64,000 nt of DNA from contig NZ_CP162495.1 of assembly GCF_040939125.1 (NCBI RefSeq), positions 2,728,001-2,792,000 on the forward strand, written 5' to 3'. Position 1 is the stretch's first letter, and every line of letters starts with the position of its first letter. Shown here in pieces: positions 34,901 to 43,467 of the stretch. The translations under genes and the position numbers were made by a program. Source of the DNA: Clostridium sp. BJN0013. Its GTDB lineage: Bacteria > Bacillota > Clostridia > Clostridiales > Clostridiaceae. The notes under the pieces were generated by a model that did no database searches, had not been told where the DNA came from, and was given only the letters and a program-made list of their open reading frames with translations.

Positions 34901-37321
34901 TTATAATTCAAGTGCCAGCTTACGGGAGAGGTTTTTGAACTCCCGTGCCAGTTCTTTTTCAGATAGAGCCCTTGGTGTCACCACTGAGAGATTTTGTGTG
35001 ATACTTGTGCCGTTGGTGCTGCCTTGCCCGGATAATCCTCTATAATTCAAATCGAAGTTTGTAGGTACCGCATTTTGCATATCCCTTGAAACTGCTGTCA
35101 TTGCATCCTCGAAGCCCACACCGATGCCTTCGCCCATATTGCGTCCAATTCCAGCAAACAGGGTTGAGGGAGAGTTGATACCGAAGAAGTTCTTAATCTT
35201 CGATACCACATTACCAAAAAATCCTGAGATCTTACTCCACAGCCATGCACCCGCGTCCGAAATACCATTCCACAATCCCTTAATCAGATTGCCACCCACT
35301 TGGGCCATTGAGCTTATATAACCGGTAAAGGCCCTGATGAGTCCTGAGATGATCTGCGGAACTGCCTTAACAACCTCCACAATTATCCTTGGCAGGTTTG
35401 CAATCAATGCCACAAAAAGCTGAACACCGGCCAGGATGATCTTATCGATATTACCTACAATAGCATTTACCAGTGAGGTTATGATCTTTGGAATCGCGGC
35501 TACAACAGTATTAATAATCTGAGGAAGTGCCTGAATTAGCGATATCAAAAGCCGGATGCCTGCATCAATAATCAGGGGAATCGACCCAATGACTGCACTG
35601 ATAATACTGTCTATGATTTGTGGAATTGCTTCCACAACTGCCGTAATGATGGTAGGCAATGCTGTCACCAGTGATGTCAGTAATTGTATACCCGCATCGA
35701 TAATCTCTGGAATGGATTCTATTAGAAAATCCACCAGTGCTTCGATGATGGCAGGCAAGGCAGAAACAAGCTGAGGTATCGCGTCCACCAATCCCTGCGC
35801 TAATCCTATAATCAACTGCAAAGCCGCATCCAGCAGCATTGGCAGGTTCTCAATCAAACCTTGAACAATCTTCGTAACCGCTGAAACTGCTGCGGGTATG
35901 AGCTGAGGTAAAGCTATGCCAATTCCATCAACAAGCGCTGTGACCAGTTCTATTGCTGCATTTATAAGTAACGGAAGATTATCAATCAGCGCTCCGACAA
36001 TCGTCAATAGAGCACTTACCGCCGCCGGGATAAGTTCCGGTAAGAGGTTTAAAATAGCTTCCAGTACCTGCTTGAATATATTTGTTACTAATTCAAGAAG
36101 CATTGGAAGCAAGTCTGCCACTGCTGCTAAAATTGCGCCCGTCGCTGTTGGTAGTGCTGCTACGATATTCTCTAAAACCGGTACGATATTAGTGACAACT
36201 GCCTTGAACGCATCAACAAGATTCTCAGTCAGATTTGTCATATCTGCATTGGCATTGCCAAGTCCTGCTGTAAAAGAGCCAACCGCAGCTTGTAACAATC
36301 CAATCGAACCAGAAATGGTCTGAGTTGATTCTTTTGCAAAGTTGCCAGCATACTGCTCGGTGTTCTCAAAAAACATCTGCATTGCAACTTCGGCTTTTTC
36401 TGCTTGTGTTGCGGTATTCCAAGTAAAGTCCAGACCCTTTGCGAGAGCGTAGGCTTGGATGTTAGTAGCGTTCATAGCAACACCGAGGTTATCCATCATG
36501 GTGAAGTTGCCTTTTGCTGCACCTGTTACAGCCTCCATCGCCATAGACATATCAATACCCATGACGGATGCCATGTCCGCAGCACGTTGCATGGCTTTTT
36601 CGGTTAGTTCAAGGCTTTTCTGTTGCTGTATACCAGAACCTTGGAACAACGCACCCATCTTGTTGGCGGTCGCTAGATACTCGCTTTGAGAGATACCGAG
36701 GTTTTTATAGGCTTCTTCACCAGTTTTCTGAATAGACGCAGCGTATGCGCCGAAAACCGCCTCTGATCCGCCCAAGTTTTGCTCCAACTCTCCAAATTGC
36801 GTGACTACTTCTTTGCCTAACTTAATAGCAGCGGCTCCTGCGGCAACGGCAACAGCACCCATTGCTACACCGATTCCCTTGAGTACGCCACCGAGTTTAT
36901 CAAACCTGCCACCAGCATCTTCTGCACTTTTACCCGAATCCTCTAATTCTGCACCGAGATTATCAGCTTCGATTGTGGACTGCTCAAGTTCACGTTCCAT
37001 ACCATTGAGTTCCGCTTGTGCCTTGTTCAGCTGAATCTGCCAATTCTGCGTACGGCGGTCATTTTCGCCAAAAGAGGAGGAGGCGTTATCAAGAGCAGCT
37101 TTAAGAGTAGCAATCTTATCTTTCTGTGCGTCGATCTCTTTATTCAAAACCGCATTACGGGCGGTAACCGACTGTATGGATTTATCATTTTTATCAAACT
37201 GGCTGGTTACAAGGGTCATTTCACTTCCCAGTACCTTAAAGGACTGATTGATATCGGAGAGAGCTTGCTTAAATTCACGCTCGCCCTCAACGCCAATTTT
37301 CAAACCAAAATTGTCCGCCAT
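34901..37321 (-). CDS. Phage tail tape measure protein
   Basis: The 806-aa protein sets tail length. It has an N-terminal coiled region (KEIDAQKDKIATLKAALDNASSSFGENDRRTQNWQIQLNKAQAELNGMERELEQ), then an Ala/Gly-rich conserved block (LGKEVVTQFGELEQNLGGSEAVFGAYAASIQKTGEEAYKNLGIS). A remarkable hydrophobic array spans residues about 370-650, built from repeats such as LPQLIPAAVSAV and IPQIIDSIISAVIGSIPLIIDAGI of roughly 35-40 residues. The array may form membrane-crossing helices used for DNA entry. The C-terminal part holds GVGFEDAM. It follows the tail chaperone frameshift gene. Confidence 0.93.
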   Translation of the reverse strand: MADNFGLKIGVEGEREFKQALSDINQSFKVLGSEMTLVTSQFDKNDKSIQSVTARNAVLNKEIDAQKDKIATLKAALDNASSSFGENDRRTQNWQIQLNKAQAELNGMERELEQSTIEADNLGAELEDSGKSAEDAGGRFDKLGGVLKGIGVAMGAVAVAAGAAAIKLGKEVVTQFGELEQNLGGSEAVFGAYAASIQKTGEEAYKNLGISQSEYLATANKMGALFQGSGIQQQKSLELTEKAMQRAADMASVMGIDMSMAMEAVTGAAKGNFTMMDNLGVAMNATNIQAYALAKGLDFTWNTATQAEKAEVAMQMFFENTEQYAGNFAKESTQTISGSIGLLQAAVGSFTAGLGNANADMTNLTENLVDAFKAVVTNIVPVLENIVAALPTATGAILAAVADLLPMLLELVTNIFKQVLEAILNLLPELIPAAVSALLTIVGALIDNLPLLINAAIELVTALVDGIGIALPQLIPAAVSAVTKIVQGLIENLPMLLDAALQLIIGLAQGLVDAIPQLVSALPAIIEALVDFLIESIPEIIDAGIQLLTSLVTALPTIITAVVEAIPQIIDSIISAVIGSIPLIIDAGIRLLISLIQALPQIINTVVAAIPKIITSLVNAIVGNIDKIILAGVQLFVALIANLPRIIVEVVKAVPQIISGLIRAFTGYISSMAQVGGNLIKGLWNGISDAGAWLWSKISGFFGNVVSKIKNFFGINSPSTLFAGIGRNMGEGIGVGFEDAMTAVSRDMQNAVPTNFDLNYRGLSGQGSTNGTSITQNLSVVTPRALSEKELAREFKNLSRKLALEL

Positions 37322-37335
37322 ATCTTCACCTCCTC

Positions 37336-37910
37336 CTATATACCCGGCGGGATAATATCATCAATTGTCCGGGTTTTCTTCGGCTTTTCAATTCCGTGCC
37401 ATTGCTTGTGACAGGTCCATAAATCAAAGAACAGTCCGATGGGCATGAGCCAGAATTCCTCTGCATCCATACCCATCTGAACTGTTCCATAATAAAGAAG
37501 CCGGGTAAAGACTTCAGCGTCCGTTACCCGACTTCCACGTTTTTTGGAGTTTCCTCCTCACTTTCTACATTGCGCTTTGTACCTTTGAACATCGCCTCGG
37601 TAATTGCATTTTTATATGCGGCCAAATCAAGCGGTGAAGTAAGAAGTTCCACCTCTTCCTCTGTAAGCAATTCTTCTGGTGAGTTCTTATTTTTAAGGTT
37701 GCGAATTAAGATTGACTGGTTTGCTAGCAGTGTGATTAGCCAAACAATCTCGTCCAGCGCCATCTCGAAGTTCTCTGATTTCATAAGTTTTTCTCCGAGG
37801 TTTTCAAGCCCGCCATAACGACCGGCAATCGCTTTTGTCGCACGTGTGGTCAGAATCAGTTCATAGTCTTTACCGCCGATGTTGATTGCTGCGCTTCTCT
37901 CATTATCCAT
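37336..37910 (-). CDS. Tail assembly chaperone fusion made by programmed -1 frameshift (gpGT-like)
   Basis: Ribosomes that slip back one base on A-AAA-AAC at 37545-37539 (minus strand) avoid the stop at 37524 and read about 69 more codons to a TAG at 37338-37336. The added peptide contains TDAEVFTRLLYYGTVQMGMDAEEFW and ends IDDIIPPGI. The layout (chaperone gene, slippery heptamer, out-of-frame extension, then tape measure) matches the G/GT pair of lambda-like siphoviruses. The extended form should bind the major tail protein while the G domain coats the tape measure. Confidence 0.85.
37524..37910 (-). CDS. Tail assembly chaperone (gpG-like), zero-frame product
   Basis: The 128-aa protein is mostly helical and acidic near its end (NVESEEETPKNVEVG), with RATKAIAGRYGGLENLGEKL and LDEIVWLITLLANQSI in the body. 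It sits between the major tail protein and tape measure genes, the canonical place. The last codons contain the slippery heptamer CCA-AAA-AAC, so a minority of ribosomes are expected to make the fusion listed at 37336-37910. The ATG at 37910 has AGGAGGATTAAGCT upstream. Confidence 0.88.
   Translation of the reverse strand: MDNERSAAINIGGKDYELILTTRATKAIAGRYGGLENLGEKLMKSENFEMALDEIVWLITLLANQSILIRNLKNKNSPEELLTEEEVELLTSPLDLAAYKNAITEAMFKGTKRNVESEEETPKNVEVG
37539..37545 (-). other. Ribosomal -1 slippery site AAAAAAC
   Basis: On the minus strand the codons CCA-AAA-AAC of the tail chaperone can re-pair as CCA-AAA-AAA in the -1 frame. Five codons later the zero frame stops, and the -1 frame stays open for the chaperone extension. 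Confidence 0.85.
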
Positions 37911-37922
37911 AGCTTAATCCTC

Positions 37923-38513
37923 CTAAGGTTCCGGCGTGTAGACCGGTTCGTAAACTTGAGTGAACCAACCGGTGATAGTTGCAGAAGATACGCCTGCATC
38001 GCCTTCAGTGACCTCTGCTTTCCATGGATGCTTACCCATGCCATCCAGTTTGTTACGGCGCATGACCGTCCCTTCGATGGTTGGCGTAGAGAACGTGATA
38101 GAATCCGCCTTTGTCTGCAGGTTCGTTGCGGGTAGGCCGAATTTTACGCGATAAAGCCAAAAATAACGATATGTGCCGTTGGCCTTTTGCGCTCGGAAGC
38201 CCACAGCAACGGGTGTACCCACATTCTCGCTGGCGGAGATCAGCACACCGTTGTCATCGGTGGATGCTCCGGTTAGATCTGCCGCGACAGTTGGTCCAAT
38301 GTCATCCACTCCAAGGGTGAGCGTACCGCTATTAAAGTCTTTTACAACTTCCGCGGCACCGTCGTCCGCATATAGAATCGCCTCGATCAGTTCCACCGAA
38401 AGCTCGGCGGTAATAGCTTTAGCAAGCACCGAAGGTACTGCATAGGTTTCTACTCCGCTAGAATCTTCGGTTATCTTTGAATAGTACAGTCTGTCAAGAC
38501 CGATAGTTGCCAT
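37923..38513 (-). CDS. Major tail tube protein
   Basis: The 196-aa protein begins ATIGLDRLYYSKITEDSSGVETYAVPSVLAKAITAELSVELIEA and has the family feature VELIEAILYADDGAAEVVKDFNSGTLTLGVDDI. A beta-rich body and a short C-terminal tail (VYEPVYTPEP) follow. It matches the phage major tail protein family and lies directly before the tail chaperone, as expected in siphovirus genomes. It will be one of the most abundant products of the late operon. Confidence 0.88.
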   Translation of the reverse strand: MATIGLDRLYYSKITEDSSGVETYAVPSVLAKAITAELSVELIEAILYADDGAAEVVKDFNSGTLTLGVDDIGPTVAADLTGASTDDNGVLISASENVGTPVAVGFRAQKANGTYRYFWLYRVKFGLPATNLQTKADSITFSTPTIEGTVMRRNKLDGMGKHPWKAEVTEGDAGVSSATITGWFTQVYEPVYTPEP

Positions 38514-38516
38514 GTG

Positions 38517-38858
38517 TCATTCCTCCAATCCATAGTTTTTTGCCACATCAATGGCATAATGGTGATATCTGGTATCGTCTTCGTGTCCGATATACCGTCG
38601 TTCTGTTATAGTGAAATCCGCATTCAGCAAAGCCGTAGTAATCTGCCTTTTCCGCTCTAAGTAATTGCCTTTTGAGAAAAGTGATATCCTTACTTCCTGC
38701 ACATCAAAGCCGGGGCGGTTATCCGCGTGAACTTCAAAAATGTCCGTAAGAGGAATAAAGACCAGATATTCGTCAGGAGGTACACCGCTAAACACTCCAG
38801 ATTCAATAGAAATATTGAGCGGCTTCAGGACTTCGCTTAAATCAGAAAGTAGACTCAT
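38517..38858 (-). CDS. Tail terminator-like protein
   Basis: The 113-aa protein is of the size and place of a tail terminator or tail-completion protein, between the HK97 gp10-like gene and the major tail gene. Visible segments are LKPLNISIESGVFSGVPPDEYLVFIPLTD and FDVQEVRISLFSKGNYLERKRQITTALLNADFTITER, giving an alpha/beta fold like gpU. It overlaps the gp10-like gene by 4 bp. Confidence 0.72.
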   Translation of the reverse strand: MSLLSDLSEVLKPLNISIESGVFSGVPPDEYLVFIPLTDIFEVHADNRPGFDVQEVRISLFSKGNYLERKRQITTALLNADFTITERRYIGHEDDTRYHHYAIDVAKNYGLEE

Positions 38859-39286
38859 ATCCTATTTACCTCCTCTTCCAGCTTTGCTTTCATCGCTTCG
38901 ATGCACGGCTTTCTACTGGTGCTTTTCGCGGGCTTTAAGAATGGTTTTGCCGGTTGACCCGATTTTCCGTATTCGATGATATTCGCTATCTTTGCATTGC
39001 TGCTTCCATCACGACGTGGTTCGGAAAAGCCGACTTTAACGTTGTAGTTGCCATCTCTATCCTGTAAAGCTGGTGAAACCCCCAATGCTGCTGCAAGCTC
39101 GCCGGTGGAACGTGAAGGATACTTTGTGTCACGACCAACCGCTGAATTTAGATTAGACTTTACCTTATCAAGCACAACCTCACCGCCAGCCTCAAGCACA
39201 CGAGGGATGATTTCATCTGTTTTATCGTTCAACCGGGAAACCTTCAGAAGAAAGTCCTCCGGCATTTTCATAGTTACTTTAGCCAC
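38855..39286 (-). CDS. HK97 gp10-like minor structural protein
   Basis: The 143-aa basic protein has MPEDFLLKVSRLNDKTDEIIPRVLEAGGEVVLDKVKSNL at its start and IIEYGKSGQPAKPFLKPA near the C-terminus, both characteristic of HK97 gp10-family neck/tail-completion proteins. It overlaps the head-closure gene by 8 bp and the tail terminator by 4 bp, which fits the neck-gene cluster. Confidence 0.82.
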   Translation of the reverse strand: MAKVTMKMPEDFLLKVSRLNDKTDEIIPRVLEAGGEVVLDKVKSNLNSAVGRDTKYPSRSTGELAAALGVSPALQDRDGNYNVKVGFSEPRRDGSSNAKIANIIEYGKSGQPAKPFLKPAKSTSRKPCIEAMKAKLEEEVNRI

Positions 39287-39611
39287 TGGGCTTCACCTCC
39301 TTGGCGAGTACTTCAATGTACATTCCACGACCTTTGACATCCTCCACCGAGGTGATTTCAAACCGTCCGTCTTCACAAGCAATAAGCATTGCGGTCGTAA
39401 CGGTGACACCGGGAATACAGCGGAAACGGAAAAGGTCGGTGGCTTCTGAAAATGCAGCTCTGTTCGCCCACATTTCGGTGCCGTGCCGACCTTCCCGATA
39501 TGCTTTGAGGGAAGCAACAATATTGTCAACCTCAGTGCTGAATCCCTCCGAATCTTTTATAGTAACGGTATCAATAATATCTATAAAGGTGTTCATCTTT
39601 CCAAAGCTCAT
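39279..39611 (-). CDS. Head-tail adaptor / head closure protein
   Basis: The 110-aa beta-rich protein (KMNTFIDIIDTVTIKDSEGFSTEVDNIVASLKAYREGRHGTEMW, then FRFRCIPGVTVTTAMLIACEDGRFEITSVEDVKGRG) matches head-tail adaptors such as SPP1 gp16. The final EVDDVKGR-like strand is the best-kept family feature. It lies between the connector and gp10-like genes, 3 bp and an 8-bp overlap away. Confidence 0.85.
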   Translation of the reverse strand: MSFGKMNTFIDIIDTVTIKDSEGFSTEVDNIVASLKAYREGRHGTEMWANRAAFSEATDLFRFRCIPGVTVTTAMLIACEDGRFEITSVEDVKGRGMYIEVLAKEVKPSG

Positions 39612-39614
39612 AAT

Positions 39615-39932
39615 CTACACCTTCCAATCCCGGTCGATGCGGAGTAGCAAGTTTACCGTGTTCCAAACTTGTTGACCTGCCTGCACGCTATCGGCAAAGA
39701 AACCAGCCGTCGAGCCGTCTCTGCTTTCGTAGAAATGGCTCGACAGCATGATTACTGCCTGTTCAGTAGTGGGCGGCATATTGTTTTCAGTGTAATAACC
39801 CTCAGCGACATGTTGGTAGCTCTCCGCGTAGGAGACGGCGGCTTTGATGTAATGCAGCAGAAGGCCGTCGTCTACATCATGTGCCAGGATCAGGTTCGCT
39901 TTTACTTTAGGGAGAAGATTATCTGTTGTCAT
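39615..39932 (-). CDS. Head-tail connector protein (gp6-like)
   Basis: The 105-aa helical protein has LLPKVKANLILAHDVDDGLLLHYIKAAVSYAESYQHV, typical of HK97 gp6-like connectors that form a ring under the portal. VIMLSSHFYESRDGS near residue 65 fits the same family. Upstream lies the head-fibre-like gene. The ATG at 39932 has GGAGGCGGATGGG before it. Confidence 0.83.
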   Translation of the reverse strand: MTTDNLLPKVKANLILAHDVDDGLLLHYIKAAVSYAESYQHVAEGYYTENNMPPTTEQAVIMLSSHFYESRDGSTAGFFADSVQAGQQVWNTVNLLLRIDRDWKV

Positions 39933-39954
39933 CCCATCCGCCTCCTTCCGGTCA

Positions 39955-40170
39955 TTATTCGTCTGCCGCCATCAAACCCGCTGCTTTTAGCTTTGTAAGA
40001 AGAGCATTGAAGTCTGTGACCAGACCAGCGACGTCGGTGGCAGTGCTATTCGCTTGATTCTCTGCAGTAGGAAGCCCCGTTACCGAGGCTCCCGGCAGGA
40101 CTTCTAGTGTGCCACCGATGATCCACTTTTCGCCGCCCTGTTCCATATAATTCTTTGAGTTATAACTCAT
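39955..40170 (-). CDS. Small head-fibre-like protein
   Basis: The 71-aa protein (NYMEQGGEKWIIGGTLEVLPGASVTGLP, then VAGLVTDFNALLTKLKAAGLMA) resembles short head-fibre proteins found just downstream of capsid genes in clostridial phages. The first half reads as a beta-helix-like rung and the second as a helix. It is 13 bp from the capsid gene. Confidence 0.72.
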   Translation of the reverse strand: MSYNSKNYMEQGGEKWIIGGTLEVLPGASVTGLPTAENQANSTATDVAGLVTDFNALLTKLKAAGLMAADE

Positions 40171-40183
40171 AGGTCAGTCCTCC

Positions 40184-41392
40184 TTATGCGTGCTGCTGGA
40201 GAACCTTGATAGCCTCCGGCAGGATCAGCTTACCGTCCACACGCTGGGTAGCTACAAAGCCTACTTGCCCGGTGACTGCATAAAGCTCGTTTAACCTCTT
40301 GAACATACGTCCCTGACGGTCGGCTACCCAGTAATAGCTGAAGTCACCAAACACGATGCTCTTGGCGGTCGCAGCAATAGTTGGCACATATGCCGAGGTG
40401 TACAGAGGGCGGTTCATGATGGTATCAGGCGTACCTGCCTGAAGTGAAGGCTGCCAAAGGTACTGGCCCTGACCGTCCTTTAGCTTACGTATTGCCTTTA
40501 CAGTAGCGTCGTTCATAACGAATACAGCCCTGTTACGGTAAGGCGCCTTCAGCGAGTAGAACAGGTCGAGCACCTCATCCATAGTGATTGCCGTAGCACC
40601 TGCGGTAGTTACACCGATTTGGGCACCGCCTGAAGCGGCAAGGATGCCTGTTGGTTTACCGGAGCCATCACCAGTGAAGAAGGCTTCCTCTTCTTTGTTG
40701 CCGATACGCCTTGCAAACTCTTTGGAGATATAGGCTTCGAGGTTGAACACGGAATCGTTCAGCAACTCCTCGGAGACTTTGATCAAGGTTGCCAGTTTAT
40801 AGGCACTAATAGACACCTGACCGAAGCTGTCATCACTCTCTGGAATAATGCCTTCTTCATCGACCCATGAAGCAGTGCCTTTGGTAGCTACGACTGGAAT
40901 TTTCCTATCACCGGAAGATGTGGTGATAACATTGGCCAGTGAACGGAAGATGTTCTCATCCTCGAGGGCCTCCACCAGCGTACGCTCAAACTCGTCAGGT
41001 ACGAGATAACCACCCTCGGTGTCTGTACCTATTTGCAGTGCATTTCTTACGTTTACATCAAGTCCTTCACCTGCACGAGTACGCATAGCATTCCAGAACG
41101 CTTTCCTGTATTCGGCGGATGCACGACCAGTCTTTTCTTCAGCTCCTTTGGATGGAGCGTTTGTTATGGGATTGCTGGTAGCTTTGGAGAGTTCCAAGTC
41201 GATAGAGGCCTGACGCTCAAGGCGCTCAATTTCTTTGCCTAATGCCACAACGTCGTTTTCCATCTTCTCGTAAGTAGTGGTATCCTCTGCGGACAAAAGC
41301 CCGTCACCACCACGTTTCGTATCAAGGAACGCCTTTGCCGCGTCCCAAGCCTTAGCGCGCTTTTCGCGCAATTCAAGAATCTTACTCATTGT
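40184..41392 (-). CDS. Major capsid protein, HK97 family
   Basis: The 402-aa precursor starts with a helical delta/scaffold domain of about 110 residues (ILELREKRAKAWDAAKAFLDTK, then VALGKEIERLERQA). The HK97 fold follows: GGYLVPDEFERTLVEALEDENIFRSLANV, the E-loop region, then SVFNLEAYISKEFARRIGNKEEEAFFTGDGSGKPTGIL. The ATG at 41392 follows AAGGAGGAAATTACA. The protease encoded next door is expected to remove the delta domain during head maturation. Confidence 0.95.
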   Translation of the reverse strand, partial: TMSKILELREKRAKAWDAAKAFLDTKRGGDGLLSAEDTTTYEKMENDVVALGKEIERLERQASIDLELSKATSNPITNAPSKGAEEKTGRASAEYRKAFWNAMRTRAGEGLDVNVRNALQIGTDTEGGYLVPDEFERTLVEALEDENIFRSLANVITTSSGDRKIPVVATKGTASWVDEEGIIPESDDSFGQVSISAYKLATLIKVSEELLNDSVFNLEAYISKEFARRIGNKEEEAFFTGDGSGKPTGILAASGGAQIGVTTAGATAITMDEVLDLFYSLKAPYRNRAVFVMNDATVKAIRKLKDGQGQYLWQPSLQAGTPDTIMNRPLYTSAYVPTIAATAKSIVFGDFSYYWVADRQGRMFKRLNELYAVTGQVGFVATQRVDGKLILPEAIKVLQQHA

Positions 41393-41408
41393 AATTTCCT
41401 CCTTCAAA

Positions 41409-42110
41409 TTAGTGTGAAATTAAAGAGAGCCGCTTTTCCAGCGACTCAATCGGGGTACCTGTTTTCGGTTTTGGTTTTTTGGGCATTTTGCCAAGCAGGG
41501 AGTTGCACACAGCCGCACGGGAGAATATAAGTCCTTGCCCTGTATCAAGAGGGATACGATCTTCACCTTCCGTGAACATGATTTTGTCAGCGAAGCCAAG
41601 TTCAATGGCTTTGTTCGCGTTCATCCAAGTCTCCGCATCCATGAGGTGCGAGAGCTTTGTTCGGGATAGTCCGGATTTCAGTTCATATGCGTTGATGATG
41701 CTTTCCTTGACCTCATCCAACAGGGCTTTGGCGCGGAGCATTTCCTCGCTGTCGCCGATTGCGATGGTCGAAGGATTATGGATCATCAGCATGGAAACCG
41801 GCGACATAAATACATCGCCACCTGCCATAGCAATAACTGATGCTGCACTTGCTGCCAATCCGTCGATCTTCACGGTGACTTTTCCGGTATACTCCATTAG
41901 CATGTTATAGATCTGCGCAGCAGCGAATACATCACCACCGGGCGAGTTGATCCACACCGTAACATTGCCGGAGCCAGCCATCAATTCATCCTTGAATAGC
42001 TTTGGTGTTACTTCATCGCCCCACCAGGTCTCGTCAGAGATTTCTCCGTTGAGGTAGAGGGTGCGCTCTTCGGTGGCTTCATCTCGCACCCAGTTCCAGA
42101 ATTTTCTCAT
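41409..42110 (-). CDS. Head maturation protease, ClpP-like
   Basis: The 233-aa serine protease has the ClpP fold: VTVWINSPGGDVFAAAQIYNML, the active serine region DGLAASAASVIAMAGGD (about residue 93), the catalytic histidine in SMLMIHNPSTI (about 118), and DAETWMNANKAIELGFAD. It processes the HK97-type capsid precursor and itself. It overlaps the portal gene by 4 bp and lies 16 bp before the capsid gene, the standard order. Confidence 0.93.
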   Translation of the reverse strand: MRKFWNWVRDEATEERTLYLNGEISDETWWGDEVTPKLFKDELMAGSGNVTVWINSPGGDVFAAAQIYNMLMEYTGKVTVKIDGLAASAASVIAMAGGDVFMSPVSMLMIHNPSTIAIGDSEEMLRAKALLDEVKESIINAYELKSGLSRTKLSHLMDAETWMNANKAIELGFADKIMFTEGEDRIPLDTGQGLIFSRAAVCNSLLGKMPKKPKPKTGTPIESLEKRLSLISH

Positions 42111-43363
42111 TGGCCATTAGCCTCCTTTTCATAAAAATTACCCGCCTGTGAGAGCGGGAGCATATTGCCGTTCACAAGATACAAATCACCGCCTTCCTCA
42201 GCTGTGATGCGGTTCATATCCTCCAGTTCACGGATGTCATTGGCAGACATCCATCCGTTTTGCCTTCCGACTGAATAACCGTTCATGCGGCTTTGATAGT
42301 CACCTCGAAGCAATCCATCCAGGTTAAACTTAATAAACAGCGACGTTTTCTCTGAAGGCAGGATTAACGATTGCTGAAGGCTCTGCTCCCAGCGAACTAC
42401 CCAAGGATCGAGGGTGTATTTTACGAACTCCAGCGATTGTTGCTCGATGTTGGAGAAGCTGGATTTCTCAAGGTCACCCACCATATGTGGCGGCACACGG
42501 AAGATACGGGCGATTTCATTAATTTGGAATTTACGTGTTTCCAGAAATTGCGCCTGCTCCGGTGGAATACCAATTGCCTGAAACTTCATGCCTTCTTCCA
42601 GTACGGCAACCCTATGAGCGTTACCACTTCCTTGATAAGCGCTGTTCCAGCTATCTTTGACTCGCTGAATATCCTTGATTACACCGGGATGTTCCAATAC
42701 GCCGCCGGGATTTGCACCGTTAGCGAAGAACGCAGCACCGTATTCCTCAGTGGCAAGTGACATGCCGATGGCGTTCTTGGCCATTGCTATGGGGCTGTAG
42801 CCAATAAGTCCATCAAAACCAAGACCAGGTATGTGGAGCACCTCATCCTTGCGGAGCGTAACATAGCCGCCTTTAGGCTTTAGTCCGCTTTCGTCAACAT
42901 CACGGTAATAGGTGTAAACCAGCTCGCCGTTTTGAGCACGGCCGACTTCCATCTTGTTTGGTAACAGTGGGTAAAGCGCAACAACCTGACCGCGACCGTT
43001 TCGGACAATCTGCGCGTAAGCATTGCCCCAAATTAAAAGATGACTCATCAGTGTTTCTCGAAACACGAATGAAGTCATCTCAGGGTTAGGTTCGTTATGA
43101 AGAAGATAGTACAGTGGGTGCTGTGCGATGCGTTCCTTCCCACCATCCAAGCGGTATCTGTATACATGTAAAGGCAGTCCAGCGATTGCTTCGGCCAATA
43201 TTCTTACGCAGGCATAAACCGCAGTGGTCTGCATAGCCGTTCGCTCGTTTACTGTTTTGCCACTGCTGGTGCCGCCAAACAGGAATGAAAACGCGCTTCC
43301 CACACGGTTTTGGGGCTTATCCCTTGAACGGAACAGTCCTTTTAATAAATCCATAAGCGTCAC
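42107..43363 (-). CDS. Phage portal protein, HK97 family
   Basis: The 418-aa protein makes the dodecameric channel for DNA entry. Diagnostic segments include AIAGLPLHVYRYR, YYLLHNEPNPEMTSFVFRETLMSHLLIWGNAYAQIVRNGRGQV, LGFDGLIGYSPIAMAKNAIG, and EIARIFRVPPHMVGDLEKSSFSNIEQQSLEFVKYTLDPWVVRWE. It starts 103 bp from the plus-strand gene at 43468, from which it is transcribed away. AGGAGGTGACGC precedes the ATG. Confidence 0.95.
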   Translation of the reverse strand: MTLMDLLKGLFRSRDKPQNRVGSAFSFLFGGTSSGKTVNERTAMQTTAVYACVRILAEAIAGLPLHVYRYRLDGGKERIAQHPLYYLLHNEPNPEMTSFVFRETLMSHLLIWGNAYAQIVRNGRGQVVALYPLLPNKMEVGRAQNGELVYTYYRDVDESGLKPKGGYVTLRKDEVLHIPGLGFDGLIGYSPIAMAKNAIGMSLATEEYGAAFFANGANPGGVLEHPGVIKDIQRVKDSWNSAYQGSGNAHRVAVLEEGMKFQAIGIPPEQAQFLETRKFQINEIARIFRVPPHMVGDLEKSSFSNIEQQSLEFVKYTLDPWVVRWEQSLQQSLILPSEKTSLFIKFNLDGLLRGDYQSRMNGYSVGRQNGWMSANDIRELEDMNRITAEEGGDLYLVNGNMLPLSQAGNFYEKEANGQ

Positions 43364-43382
43364 CTCCTAAAAATCAAAATGG

Positions 43383-43442
43383 GTATTGACACCAAGGACG
43401 TAATTTGTTATCCTCGAAATACAAGGACGTTATATTACGTCT
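43383..43442 (+). promoter_or_regulatory. Promoter with direct and inverted repeats before the plus-strand insert gene
   Basis: ATTGACACC supplies a near-perfect -35 (TTGACA at 43386-43391). CAAGGACGT occurs twice (43393 and 43427), and GACGTAAT with ATTACGTC forms an inverted repeat across 43398-43441. The arrangement suggests a repressor-controlled promoter for the gene at 43468. The exact -10 (TTATCC or TATATT) is uncertain. Confidence 0.6.
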
Positions 43443-43467
43443 TAACATCAAAAAGGGGGAAAATTAT

